Source: Gemmatimonadota bacterium (GTDB lineage Bacteria; Latescibacterota; UBA2968; UBA8231). Taken from it: 6,724 nt of DNA. This document shows positions 1-6,169 of this stretch, piece after piece (position 1 is the first letter of the stretch; every line of letters begins with the position of its first letter). The notes beneath the pieces were generated by a model, which saw only the letters and a list, made by a program, of their open reading frames with translations, was not told the DNA's origin and made no database searches. The stretch covers positions 1 to 6,724 of the forward strand of contig JAPOYQ010000267.1 in the NCBI GenBank assembly GCA_026706505.1. Direction: 5' to 3'. A program made the position numbers and the translations under genes.

Positions 1-885
1 CCAGAAGTCCTTGCCGCGGATTAGACCGCCGTACTTTTCTAGGGCTTCTCCGTAGATCCCGCCGAACGTAAAACCACCCGACAGGAGGTACTGGGCCATG
101 TTGGCCATTTCGGTCTCGTTGGGACCGCCATACGGGTAGATGATGGGCACTTCCATCAGGCGCGGGTCGTCGAACGTGACACGGCCAAGGAATTCGGCCT
201 TGAGGCCGGTGTATTCGTTGATCACATCGCGCAGCCGATCAAGGGTTTGGACATTGAGTCCAGCGTTACCGGCTAGTGCCCGCCCGGACACGACCGAGGC
301 TAGCTTGACAAAGCCCTTGATGGCCTGCTTGTCCGTGGCGTCTTGGACGATAATGGCGCGGTAGCGACCGGTGTCCATGTTGTTGACGTCAAGCATCTCT
401 AGGCCCATGTCGATTTTGTGCTCAGAGGTGCGGGTGCTGGTCACGGCCGCTGCCGTCAGCTTAGGCTCTATGGTCATACCGCTCATCGTGCTGAAAGTAG
501 CTTGCCCTGACAGGCGAATCCCCGAGCCGCTGACGCCGGCGATTAGGCTGCGGGTGTTGAACGAGGCCGTGGCTTGGACTTGGTCCATGCGCGCTTGCGC
601 TAGCTGGACTTCGCGGCGCGCGAGCTGACGCTTGGGCTGGGGGATTTTGCGCAGCTCCAGCGGCTTGGTCAGGCGCGGCTCGCGCTTGATGAACTTGGTC
701 GTTAGGGGCCGGGGCATCTTCTTCTCATCCTTTTCAAAAGGGTTGATCGCAACGGCGATGAGCAGGAGAGCCGCAGCAGAAGCTAGGGCGATAAAGAAAC
801 CCCGGCGCAGGCGGTGGACTAGAATGTCGAGATCAAAATCTTGAGTAGGCGAAGCAAAGCGCGTGGAGACCCATTTCTTACTCAT
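1..885 (-). CDS. Membrane-anchored DUF4159-domain protein with TonB-like N-terminus (3' end cut by window edge)
   Basis: The frame is open from the ATG at 885 to base 1, giving 295 residues and no stop, so the C-terminus is missing. Visible architecture: a basic cytoplasmic N-terminus (residues 1-28), one membrane helix (about 29-47, FFIALASAAALLLIAVAI), then a Pro/Lys/Arg-rich linker (about 48-95) as in TonB-type energy transducers, then a Gly/Ser/Thr-rich segment. From about 158 comes a folded domain with MDTGRYRAIIVQD (170-182). After it, residues 215-275 match the DUF4159 pattern: a helix with NEYTGL, FDDPRLMEVPIIYPYGG, then an E/M-rich helix ending in YLLSGGF. DUF4159 is known as a flavodoxin/ThuA-like fold of unknown function. 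The start is fixed by GAGGAG six bases upstream, inside the preceding gene, and by an ATGA overlap with that gene's stop, which points to translational coupling. An energy-transducer role is inference; DUF4159 membership is fairly secure. Confidence 0.85.
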   Translation of the reverse strand, partial: MSKKWVSTRFASPTQDFDLDILVHRLRRGFFIALASAAALLLIAVAINPFEKDEKKMPRPLTTKFIKREPRLTKPLELRKIPQPKRQLARREVQLAQARMDQVQATASFNTRSLIAGVSGSGIRLSGQATFSTMSGMTIEPKLTAAAVTSTRTSEHKIDMGLEMLDVNNMDTGRYRAIIVQDATDKQAIKGFVKLASVVSGRALAGNAGLNVQTLDRLRDVINEYTGLKAEFLGRVTFDDPRLMEVPIIYPYGGPNETEMANMAQYLLSGGFTFGGIYGEALEKYGGLIRGKDFW

Positions 886-1901
886 AGTGAACTCCTCGAA
901 GGGCGTTTTGGGGAAATGACCCGGTCTTGGACTTGCAGGCCATCTCCGCGTTTTTTGAGCTTCTTGTCGAGTTTGCGCAGCCGAGCGATAGCCGTGGTGG
1001 AATCCACGTCAACTACCTCTATTTGTCCCACTTTCTGCTGCGATGGCCTAGGCCGCCACACATCGAACCGCATTCGCTTCGTCAGCCCGTGCCGAGCACC
1101 GATGTTTAGCTGGACGTGGGGTTTGCCTTTCCGTTCGGGCAGGAGAGCCGCGATGCGTCCCTCTAGCGGCAAATTCGCGTCTAGGTCGGGTGCTAGATTG
1201 TCCACTAGCCCCTTTAACACTCCTCGGGCAACGGCGAGGTCGCTGCTGGGCTTGGAAACGAACCAGCGCTCGGCAACGTTTAATGCGCGTTCTGTGGCGG
1301 GATCGGCCATTTGCAAGCGGAGAATTTCGGCTAGGAAGGCCTGCGTCAAACCGGGATGCGACGCGCCCGGATACTTCCAAGAATTATAAAGGAATAGCTG
1401 TTGATCATAAGGTATCACGGCTGAGGAGTCGCGCAAGCCCGACCAGAAAATTTTGTCGCGGTGCGGATCCTCCAGCTTGACTTCGAGTTGACAGACGATG
1501 GAGGGCAGGGAAATCACCGTGTAAGACTGGTCTTCGCTTGGGCCTCCATCGTCTAATAGGCTCAAATTCTCGTAGTAATGAATAACTTGGTTGTGGTATG
1601 TTTTATGGGCTTTGTTGAGAATGAAGTGGGCGATGTAATCGATGGATTCTCGTCCGCGGCCCTCGCGGATGCTCTGCAAGCGCACGGCGCGAAAGCGGCC
1701 TAAGTCAGTAAAGATATCTCTGATCGCTCGCTCGATTTCTCGCACTAAGCGGGGATGTTGCTCGGCGAGGTGGACGGGCAGGATCTCTTGATCTACGAGA
1801 TTGGTAAAGACCAAGCCGATAGTGTAGATGTGCGGGTGGGCGTTGGCCGGTTGGCCGCCGAGTACGAGGGAGGCCAATCCAATGAGGAAGAGATATTTCA
1901 C
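882..1901 (-). CDS. Exported protein of unknown function with a C-terminal FlgT-C-like beta module
   Basis: The ORF encodes 339 residues. The start is GTG at 1901; an in-frame stop lies at 1913-1911 and no other start codon lies between. No clear Shine-Dalgarno is visible. A signal peptide begins at that residue: a basic N-terminus, hydrophobic core LFLIGLASLVLGG, and signal peptidase I site ANA|HP after residue 21. The middle (about 25-230) is mixed alpha/beta with DKIFWSGLRDSSAVIPYD at 149-166. Wording of this kind occurs in LpoB/CsgG-type envelope proteins, but I cannot assign a family. The C-terminal part (about 259-331) has NIGARHGL, MRFDVW, GQIEVVDVD and a late D-V pair. This resembles the small beta module at the C-terminus of FlgT and CsgG-related proteins. 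The last codons form ATGA with the downstream DUF4159 gene, so the two are probably one operon and their products may meet in the periplasm. The function is unknown; the fold comparison is by eye only. Confidence 0.85.
   Translation of the reverse strand: MKYLFLIGLASLVLGGQPANAHPHIYTIGLVFTNLVDQEILPVHLAEQHPRLVREIERAIRDIFTDLGRFRAVRLQSIREGRGRESIDYIAHFILNKAHKTYHNQVIHYYENLSLLDDGGPSEDQSYTVISLPSIVCQLEVKLEDPHRDKIFWSGLRDSSAVIPYDQQLFLYNSWKYPGASHPGLTQAFLAEILRLQMADPATERALNVAERWFVSKPSSDLAVARGVLKGLVDNLAPDLDANLPLEGRIAALLPERKGKPHVQLNIGARHGLTKRMRFDVWRPRPSQQKVGQIEVVDVDSTTAIARLRKLDKKLKKRGDGLQVQDRVISPKRPSRSSL
892..897 (-). promoter_or_regulatory. Ribosome binding site GAGGAG for the DUF4159 gene
   Basis: Read on the minus strand, GAGGAG lies six bases before the ATG at 885. 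It sits inside the last codons of the upstream exported-protein gene. It decides the start of the DUF4159 gene and supports coupled translation through the ATGA overlap. Confidence 0.75.
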
Positions 1902-1955
1902 GGGATTAAATCATGCGCGATCGCGGTGGAAAATCTGTGTATTGTATCTGCTTAA

Positions 1956-1964
1956 TGATATAAT
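1956..1964 (+). promoter_or_regulatory. Extended -10 element (TGA-TATAAT), second rightward promoter candidate
   Basis: TG-A-TATAAT is a perfect extended -10 box, which can work without a good -35; none is visible at the usual distance. Transcription would begin near 1971, upstream of the stronger promoter at 1994-2022. That transcript would carry a longer leader including the small ORF at 2021-2077. It lies about 110 bases before the CBM9-like gene. Confidence 0.4.
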
Positions 1965-1985
1965 TTAGATAGTCTCATAGCGCAA
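1957..1985 (-). promoter_or_regulatory. Weak candidate promoter for the leftward operon
   Basis: On the minus strand, TTGCGC (1985-1980) and TATATC (1962-1957) are 17 bases apart. The match to sigma-70 consensus is only moderate (3/6 and 4/6). An alternative -10, TACAAT, lies at 1946-1941 without a recognisable -35. The leftward operon needs a promoter in this 175-base gap, but which element serves is uncertain. The TATATC box coincides with the rightward extended -10 at 1956-1964, so the two could not be occupied together. Confidence 0.3.
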
Positions 1986-1993
1986 TTTTTTTC

Positions 1994-2022
1994 TTGACAG
2001 CTTTTTGAAGGGGATTTATTAT
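1994..2022 (+). promoter_or_regulatory. Strong sigma-70-type promoter of the CBM9-like gene
   Basis: TTGACA at 1994-1999 is a perfect -35 box. A 17-base spacer follows, then TATTAT at 2017-2022 (5 of 6 matches to TATAAT). A run of seven T at 1986-1992 just upstream could act as an UP-like element. Transcription should begin near 2029, leaving a short leader of about 48 bases before the ATG at 2077. The quality suggests high expression of the secreted product. Confidence 0.75.
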
Positions 2023-2077
2023 GAATCCTTCATTCAAACTTTTTCGTCCACTTCCCACAGCTAAGGAGATGCAGTAA
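2021..2077 (+). CDS. Possible 18-residue leader peptide overlapping the CBM9-like gene start
   Basis: A short ORF (MNPSFKLFRPLPTAKEMQ, then TAA) has AAGGGG at 2008-2013, seven bases before its ATG. Its TAA overlaps the ATG of the CBM9-like gene as TAATG, the geometry of translational coupling. It can only be made if transcription starts upstream, for example from the extended -10 at 1956-1964. Its own ATG overlaps the -10 box of the main promoter and would not be in that transcript. It contains no run of a single amino acid, so there is no sign of classical attenuation. It may well be chance. Confidence 0.22.
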   Translation: MNPSFKLFRPLPTAKEMQ

Positions 2078-3030
2078 TGAAAAAGTTGACCCTTTTGGCC
2101 GCTATCGCGGCCCTTTGCGTTACTACGCTGGCCAGCGCCCAGCCACCAGACCGCTGGTTCGACTTGCCCAAGTTCACCCAGCCTCCCACGCTTGACGGCG
2201 ACCGCATGACGGTTGCTGACGAGTGGGCTGGCGCGCTGGAATTCCCATGCTCGCCGAGTCAGATTCAGCTCGATGGTCAAGAGTATGGTTGGCGCGATCA
2301 GGCGAACCAGCAAACCGAAGTGAGCACTAACCAGCTCAATGAAAACGGCGAGACCGAAGTAGCGGGCGAGGGGCGCACGGATGCCGATTACTCTTCGGTG
2401 ATTTGGCAGGCGTGGGACGACGAGGCTCTGTACTACATCACCGAGGTCAGCGATAACGTCCGCGACACCGAAGGTGGGGAGCGGGCCTGGGCTTGGTGGG
2501 AGCGCGACAGTATGTCCCTCTACCTCGACCTAAACAACGAAGATCACCCGGGTGGCGACCCGACTAGCGAGTACGTCAACCTGAACATAGTCAATTTCAT
2601 GGCCGTGCCTTTTGGCTCGAACGAGATATCTGTCTGCTTAGTTACCACCGTGGATCAGGAGCGCATAAATGTCCACGATCCCGACGCACTTGAGGGATTT
2701 GAGTACGCCTTCCGCGATGCCGGCGACGAGTTCGGCGACGAGGGGGATGCGGACTACGTGATTGAAGGCAAGTTGCCGTGGGATACCTTCATACGCAACG
2801 GCAACCTCTATGAAGTCCCCACGGTTGGCTCTGAGATGGGCTTTACTTGGCTGCCGCCCGATCCCGACGGCGAAGATGGTTTTGGCGGCCAGCTTCAGTG
2901 CGTGGCTTGGGCGGGCGGCAACCAGTCCGAGTTCGCCAACTGGACCTTTGTAGATACGCCGGCTGGTCCGTCAGGGACCGCGGTTGAGGAAGATTCTTGG
3001 GGCCGCGTAAAGGACACCTTCGTCCAGTAA
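2077..3030 (+). CDS. Secreted carbohydrate-binding family 9-like (CBM9/DOMON-type) domain protein
   Basis: The ORF encodes 317 residues. The start is ATG 2077 with AAGGAG eight bases upstream (2063-2068). A classic signal peptide (MKKLTLLAAIAALCVTTLASA) is cut after residue 21 at ASA|QP. The mature protein follows the CBM9_1 pattern: PPTLDGD...DEWAGA (36-53), WDDEALYYITEVSD (113-126), the RDSMSLYLDLN strand (143-153), YVIEGKLPWDTF (227-238), GSEMGFTW (251-258) and the closing NWTFVD (288-293). Members of this beta-sandwich family bind glycans, or act as exported ligand-binding or barrel-associated domains. An acidic Gln/Asn/Glu-rich insert (about 60-105) lengthens it relative to the usual 180-200 residue domain. 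The protein is strongly acidic and has no catalytic domain, no membrane anchor and no C-terminal sorting tag that I recognise. It has its own promoter and terminator, so it is probably monocistronic. A glycan ligand is plausible but not shown. Confidence 0.88.
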   Translation: MKKLTLLAAIAALCVTTLASAQPPDRWFDLPKFTQPPTLDGDRMTVADEWAGALEFPCSPSQIQLDGQEYGWRDQANQQTEVSTNQLNENGETEVAGEGRTDADYSSVIWQAWDDEALYYITEVSDNVRDTEGGERAWAWWERDSMSLYLDLNNEDHPGGDPTSEYVNLNIVNFMAVPFGSNEISVCLVTTVDQERINVHDPDALEGFEYAFRDAGDEFGDEGDADYVIEGKLPWDTFIRNGNLYEVPTVGSEMGFTWLPPDPDGEDGFGGQLQCVAWAGGNQSEFANWTFVDTPAGPSGTAVEEDSWGRVKDTFVQ

Positions 3031-3041
3031 TCAACGGCTTC

Positions 3042-3077
3042 TACTTAAGTTTATACTTAAGTTTAGTTTATACTTAA
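3042..3077 (+). repeat. AT-rich modular direct repeat (A-B-A-B-B-A)
   Basis: The 36 bases are built exactly from two words: A = TACTTAA and B = GTTTA, in the order A (3042-3048), B (3049-3053), A (3054-3060), B (3061-3065), B (3066-3070), A (3071-3077). This gives two perfect tandem 12-mers plus an extra B-A. The A/B junction contains the palindrome ACTTAAGT. The tract lies between the stop of the CBM9-like gene and its terminator hairpin and is much more AT-rich than its surroundings. Confidence 0.9.
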
Positions 3078-3080
3078 CAG

Positions 3081-3119
3081 ACGGGAAGTGGGCTTGACGC
3101 CTGCTTCCCGTTTTTTTTT
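3081..3119 (+). terminator. Strong intrinsic (Rho-independent) terminator after the CBM9-like gene
   Basis: Bases 3081-3093 pair with 3099-3111 in a 13-base-pair stem (two G-T wobbles) around the five-base loop TTGAC. Nine T follow (3111-3119). It lies 50 bases after the stop codon. There is no T-tract on the other strand, so it acts rightward only. Confidence 0.93.
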
Positions 3120-3120
3120 C

Positions 3121-3150
3121 TTGACCCGTGAGCTTTGGCAAACATATGTT
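3121..3150 (+). promoter_or_regulatory. Candidate promoter of the outer-membrane protein and lipoprotein operon
   Basis: TTGACC (3121-3126, 5 of 6 matches) is followed after 18 bases by TATGTT (3145-3150, 4 of 6). It starts two bases after the upstream terminator's T-tract, which may double as an upstream A/T element, as at the promoter at 1994. The -10 lies within a perfect 12-base palindrome (3140-3151), a possible operator. Transcription would start near 3157, giving a leader of about 40 bases. Confidence 0.5.
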
Positions 3151-3151
3151 T
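3140..3151. promoter_or_regulatory. 12-base perfect palindrome over the candidate -10 (possible operator)
   Basis: AAACATATGTTT is self-complementary across all 12 bases and covers the candidate -10 box of the downstream operon. Its position fits a repressor site. No regulator gene lies in the window, and an AT-rich palindrome can arise by chance. Confidence 0.3.
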
Positions 3152-3165
3152 TCGCCCGTTAACTA

Positions 3166-3186
3166 CAGGTCGCTCAATATGACCTG
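3166..3186 (+). promoter_or_regulatory. Small 5'-leader hairpin just before the ribosome binding site
   Basis: CAGGTC (3166-3171) pairs with GACCTG (3181-3186) around a nine-base loop. The stem ends one base before the GAGGGG ribosome binding site (3188-3193). It could protect the 5' end of the message or influence translation. Six base pairs is short, so function is uncertain. Confidence 0.3.
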
Positions 3187-3198
3187 CGAGGGGTTTTC

Positions 3199-6168
3199 AT
3201 GCTGTGTTTTCTAAGATGCTGTGTTGTCAAGCGCTGGGTGGTCTTGTCCGCGCTGGTTTGCATTGGCCTGTCCGCCCCAGCAGAAGCGCAGCGCCACCCC
3301 GAATCCGGCGGTCCGCTGCCCTATTACGACCCCACTCCTGGCACGCCGCAAGATCCCCCGTGGAAAAAGCGTCCTCCCTTTCTGCGCGGTCCCCAAGATC
3401 GTTATGAACGAGGGTTGGGGAGGGCCTTCCTCAACACCGCAGTTAGCGTCCCCTATCTCAACTACGCCGACCAAAAGTACATTGCGTACTACCGCGAGAC
3501 GGTTGCTTGGGCCACCCCATCGGGCCGCTCGCCGCGAACCCGCAACGTGGGTTGGGACCGGCTGGGCAACTACATGGGCGGAGGCTATCATCGGTTCCTG
3601 ACGATAGAAGAGTCGCGCAGCGGCAGCGACTTTAGTGGGTATAGCTATATCGACCACAAGTATCGGTCGTTCCGGGTCGGCCACTATACGCACAAGGATT
3701 TGCACTGGACCGCCACGTTGGGCAACGTGGGCTCACCAGGCGGTGGTACGGATGTGCGCACGATCTTCACGCCGCTTACCTTGGTCAACAGCAAGCTGGA
3801 TGCGCTGCGCATGGACCTCAACTACAAGGAGCGCGACCGGGCGACTCTGCTCTACTCGCGCGGTGGAAATCACTCCGGTGCCCAGCTATTCTCCAAATGG
3901 GCGTTCGGCCAAGAAGGCGACGACGCTTGGGACAATTCACCAGTAATACTCTTCGGCGGCCACTACCAGCACGAAGTAGGTCGCTTTGCCAGCGTTGGCG
4001 GGACGCTGATCAACCAGATCATGGCTTCGCCAGCGCTGTCGCGCTCTAGTACTTGGCGCGGCGACTTGCCCTATGAGATGCTCGGTCCCAAGACCATCCG
4101 CGTCTTCGTGGCCGATGACTCTCCCGACGATGTACGGGCCAATGCCATTGTCTATGGCGTGGACATCGTCCTTGAAGGCACGCGCGGCACAGAGCCGGTG
4201 CGCCTGACCAGTCTCGACGACGACCCGGACTACGACCCGCTGTTAGAAGCTGGGCCGCCCGAGGGCGGGGTCGTCCACGCCGGCGGTGGGCGCGAGGCCG
4301 AGGGCAAGGTGCCGGTGGTGTACACCTTCGTCCTCCCGCCGGACGTAACGGTGCGGTCGGCGCGCTTTGTCGCCGATGTGGCCGGCGATTACCGAGTCGG
4401 CGTCAGTCAGACCCACGACTTCTTCAGTATCGATCGCGGAGGCAACGCGGCTATCACCGAGTCGGCTTGGCCAGCCCCCATCACCAAGGCGAACGAGCGG
4501 GCCATCCGGCGTCCGTTCAAGTGGTACACGGACGAAGACGAGGAGATCTATTACACTATGGTCCGCGCTGATGGCAGCGACGGCACTGGTGCCAACCGAC
4601 GGATGGTCTCCTTCGACTACGGCATTCCCACCGGGCAGAGTTTGGCTTCGGTCAACTATCAGGTCGATTTGGTAGGACTAGATATCAGCGGCGAAGTGGC
4701 GCACAACTTGCAAAATTTCATGTTCCCAATCGGCAATAACGAGGGCGAGCGCAGCAGTGAGCGCGCCTTTGCGTGGTGGGTCAAGGGCGTCAAGGATCTA
4801 GCCGGCGGCTTGGCGCTGGGCGGCGAGATGTACCGCATGGATCCCGACTACGGCGGTGGGTACGACAGCTATCGAGGCGGCATGGCTTTTCACTACGATG
4901 GGCAGTCTGCTCCTGGCCAGAAAATCTCTACGGTCACCGAGGAGTATCCCATCCACGAAGACAACGACGATCACGATACTTTCCCCGACAGCCACGGCGA
5001 CGATACGGCCCTTGCCGAGCCGCGTGCGCTGTATCCAGGCAATCCCAGTGCCCAAGTGTACCCCGGTCTCGACGAGAACGTCGATAACATCCCAGATACG
5101 GATCGCAACGAAAACTTCATTGTGGACTGGGAAGAGGCTTTTCTGACTTACGATGCGGAGCCGCCCGAATTTGTCTATGGCATCGACTTTAACAACAACA
5201 ATGTGCCCGACTTCCGCGAGAACGACGATAAGCCGGACTACCCCTATCCACGCGACCAGAAGGGCCAGCACATCTTTCTCCGCTACGACCGCTTGGGGCG
5301 CTTGGGCGAGTTCATCACCCTAGGCCGCTACGACAACAGTCAGATCGCTGGCCCCGGTAAGTCCGAGGCGCTGTACTTCCGCTATGCCTATGAGGTGGAA
5401 AAGCGCGGTGTCGGCGCACTGAAGATTAACTTCGACGCCAAGCAAGTCAAAGACGACATCCCAGATCACACCTACGTGTACCAAGTGCCCATTGACGATG
5501 TCGAGATCATCAACTGGTTAAACGAGCCGGACGGCCCGCCCGAGCGCGCGGGCTTGTGGCGGCCGGCGACGCCGGACGAGCTGTTGATGCGCGACAGCTT
5601 TGTGCATCTCCTCTTTTTCGACAGCACCTATCAGGGCTACCGCGGCTTCAACATTGAAAACGGCTTCCTGTGGCAGCGCAACAGCCAAGCCGAAATTGAG
5701 CTTGAAGACGGCAGCGGGCTGTTGCAGCCCCAAGACGTGCGCTCGCGTTTTTCCATTGTCAACAAGATCGACTATACCCATAGCTGGGGTGCCTTCAGCG
5801 TTATCCCTAAGTTGAAGCATCGGACGATCTTTGAGCAGGTTGACAGCGAAGATGCGCCGAGGCAATCGTACAGCGACTTCATCCCCATCGTAATGGGGCA
5901 GTACAAGCTCACGCCCAAGACTATCTTCCAGCTAGGCATACAAGGGCTACCCTTGCTGCCGTTTAAGCACTGGGATCGCGCCTATGAGGACGGGACGTAC
6001 AGTCAGACCGATTATCTGGCCATGCTGCGCATCACCGCAGATTACTTTGGCATCCGCGACAATTCGATATTCTTCGGCTACCAGCGCACGCGGCGGGACT
6101 TTAGCCATGCAGGGCGGCCCGACGCCAAGCAGGGCATCCTCTTCGTAGAGGTGATGTCACCCTTCTAA
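3199..6168 (+). CDS. Large outer-membrane beta-barrel candidate with an Asp/Asn-rich, calcium-binding-like segment (unrecognised family)
   Basis: The ORF encodes 989 residues. The start is ATG 3199 with GAGGGG (3188-3193) five bases upstream. The signal peptide is unusual: a Cys-rich N-region (Cys 3, 7, 8), basic KRW, a hydrophobic core, then cleavage at AEA|Q after residue 30. I see no lipobox. Residues about 75-290 and 470-570 are rich in alternating aromatic/Gly strands typical of outer-membrane barrels. Residues about 296-405 (KTIRVFVADDSPDD to GDYRVGVSQTHDF) look like an inserted soluble beta domain. Residues 586-680 hold three acidic motifs ending in FPD, IPD and VPD, about 37 residues apart, resembling thrombospondin type 3 or EF-hand-like calcium loops. 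From about 685 strands resume and the protein ends VEVMSPF; a C-terminal Phe is the usual signal for BAM-assembled barrels. I find no TonB box or plug, so a TonB-dependent receptor is unlikely. The next gene begins one base after the stop. The function is unknown; transport, secretion or surface attachment are all open. Confidence 0.85.
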   Translation: MLCFLRCCVVKRWVVLSALVCIGLSAPAEAQRHPESGGPLPYYDPTPGTPQDPPWKKRPPFLRGPQDRYERGLGRAFLNTAVSVPYLNYADQKYIAYYRETVAWATPSGRSPRTRNVGWDRLGNYMGGGYHRFLTIEESRSGSDFSGYSYIDHKYRSFRVGHYTHKDLHWTATLGNVGSPGGGTDVRTIFTPLTLVNSKLDALRMDLNYKERDRATLLYSRGGNHSGAQLFSKWAFGQEGDDAWDNSPVILFGGHYQHEVGRFASVGGTLINQIMASPALSRSSTWRGDLPYEMLGPKTIRVFVADDSPDDVRANAIVYGVDIVLEGTRGTEPVRLTSLDDDPDYDPLLEAGPPEGGVVHAGGGREAEGKVPVVYTFVLPPDVTVRSARFVADVAGDYRVGVSQTHDFFSIDRGGNAAITESAWPAPITKANERAIRRPFKWYTDEDEEIYYTMVRADGSDGTGANRRMVSFDYGIPTGQSLASVNYQVDLVGLDISGEVAHNLQNFMFPIGNNEGERSSERAFAWWVKGVKDLAGGLALGGEMYRMDPDYGGGYDSYRGGMAFHYDGQSAPGQKISTVTEEYPIHEDNDDHDTFPDSHGDDTALAEPRALYPGNPSAQVYPGLDENVDNIPDTDRNENFIVDWEEAFLTYDAEPPEFVYGIDFNNNNVPDFRENDDKPDYPYPRDQKGQHIFLRYDRLGRLGEFITLGRYDNSQIAGPGKSEALYFRYAYEVEKRGVGALKINFDAKQVKDDIPDHTYVYQVPIDDVEIINWLNEPDGPPERAGLWRPATPDELLMRDSFVHLLFFDSTYQGYRGFNIENGFLWQRNSQAEIELEDGSGLLQPQDVRSRFSIVNKIDYTHSWGAFSVIPKLKHRTIFEQVDSEDAPRQSYSDFIPIVMGQYKLTPKTIFQLGIQGLPLLPFKHWDRAYEDGTYSQTDYLAMLRITADYFGIRDNSIFFGYQRTRRDFSHAGRPDAKQGILFVEVMSPF

Positions 6169-6169
6169 G

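Noticed and set aside
841..1389. A 182-codon plus-strand open frame over the leftward operon
   Set aside because: It is Arg/Ser-rich without structure and lies opposite two genes with a signal peptide, an ATGA junction and domain patterns.
1916..1925. Palindrome CGCGATCGCG upstream of the leftward operon
   Set aside because: It is ten bases of GC-rich self-complementarity without a partner copy or a promoter overlap, so it is easily chance.
3250..3264. Lipobox in the barrel's signal peptide around Cys21
   Set aside because: The residues before Cys21 are A-L-V, and Val at -1 does not fit a lipobox. The AEA|Q site downstream is a normal signal peptidase I site.
5083..5142. Canonical EF-hand at residues 633-646 (DTDRNENFIVDWEE)
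   Set aside because: The central hydrophobic residue falls one position late and the position-6 Gly is absent. A looser thrombospondin type 3-like reading fits all three motifs better.
4798..5271. A 157-codon open frame on the minus strand inside the barrel gene
   Set aside because: Its Val/Ile-rich low-complexity protein is the antisense echo of the Asp/Asn-rich codons opposite. It has no ribosome site, and the plus-strand gene explains the region.
3199..6168. Barrel protein as a TonB-dependent receptor
   Set aside because: No TonB box or plug-domain pattern is visible after the signal peptide, despite a TonB-like protein being encoded nearby.
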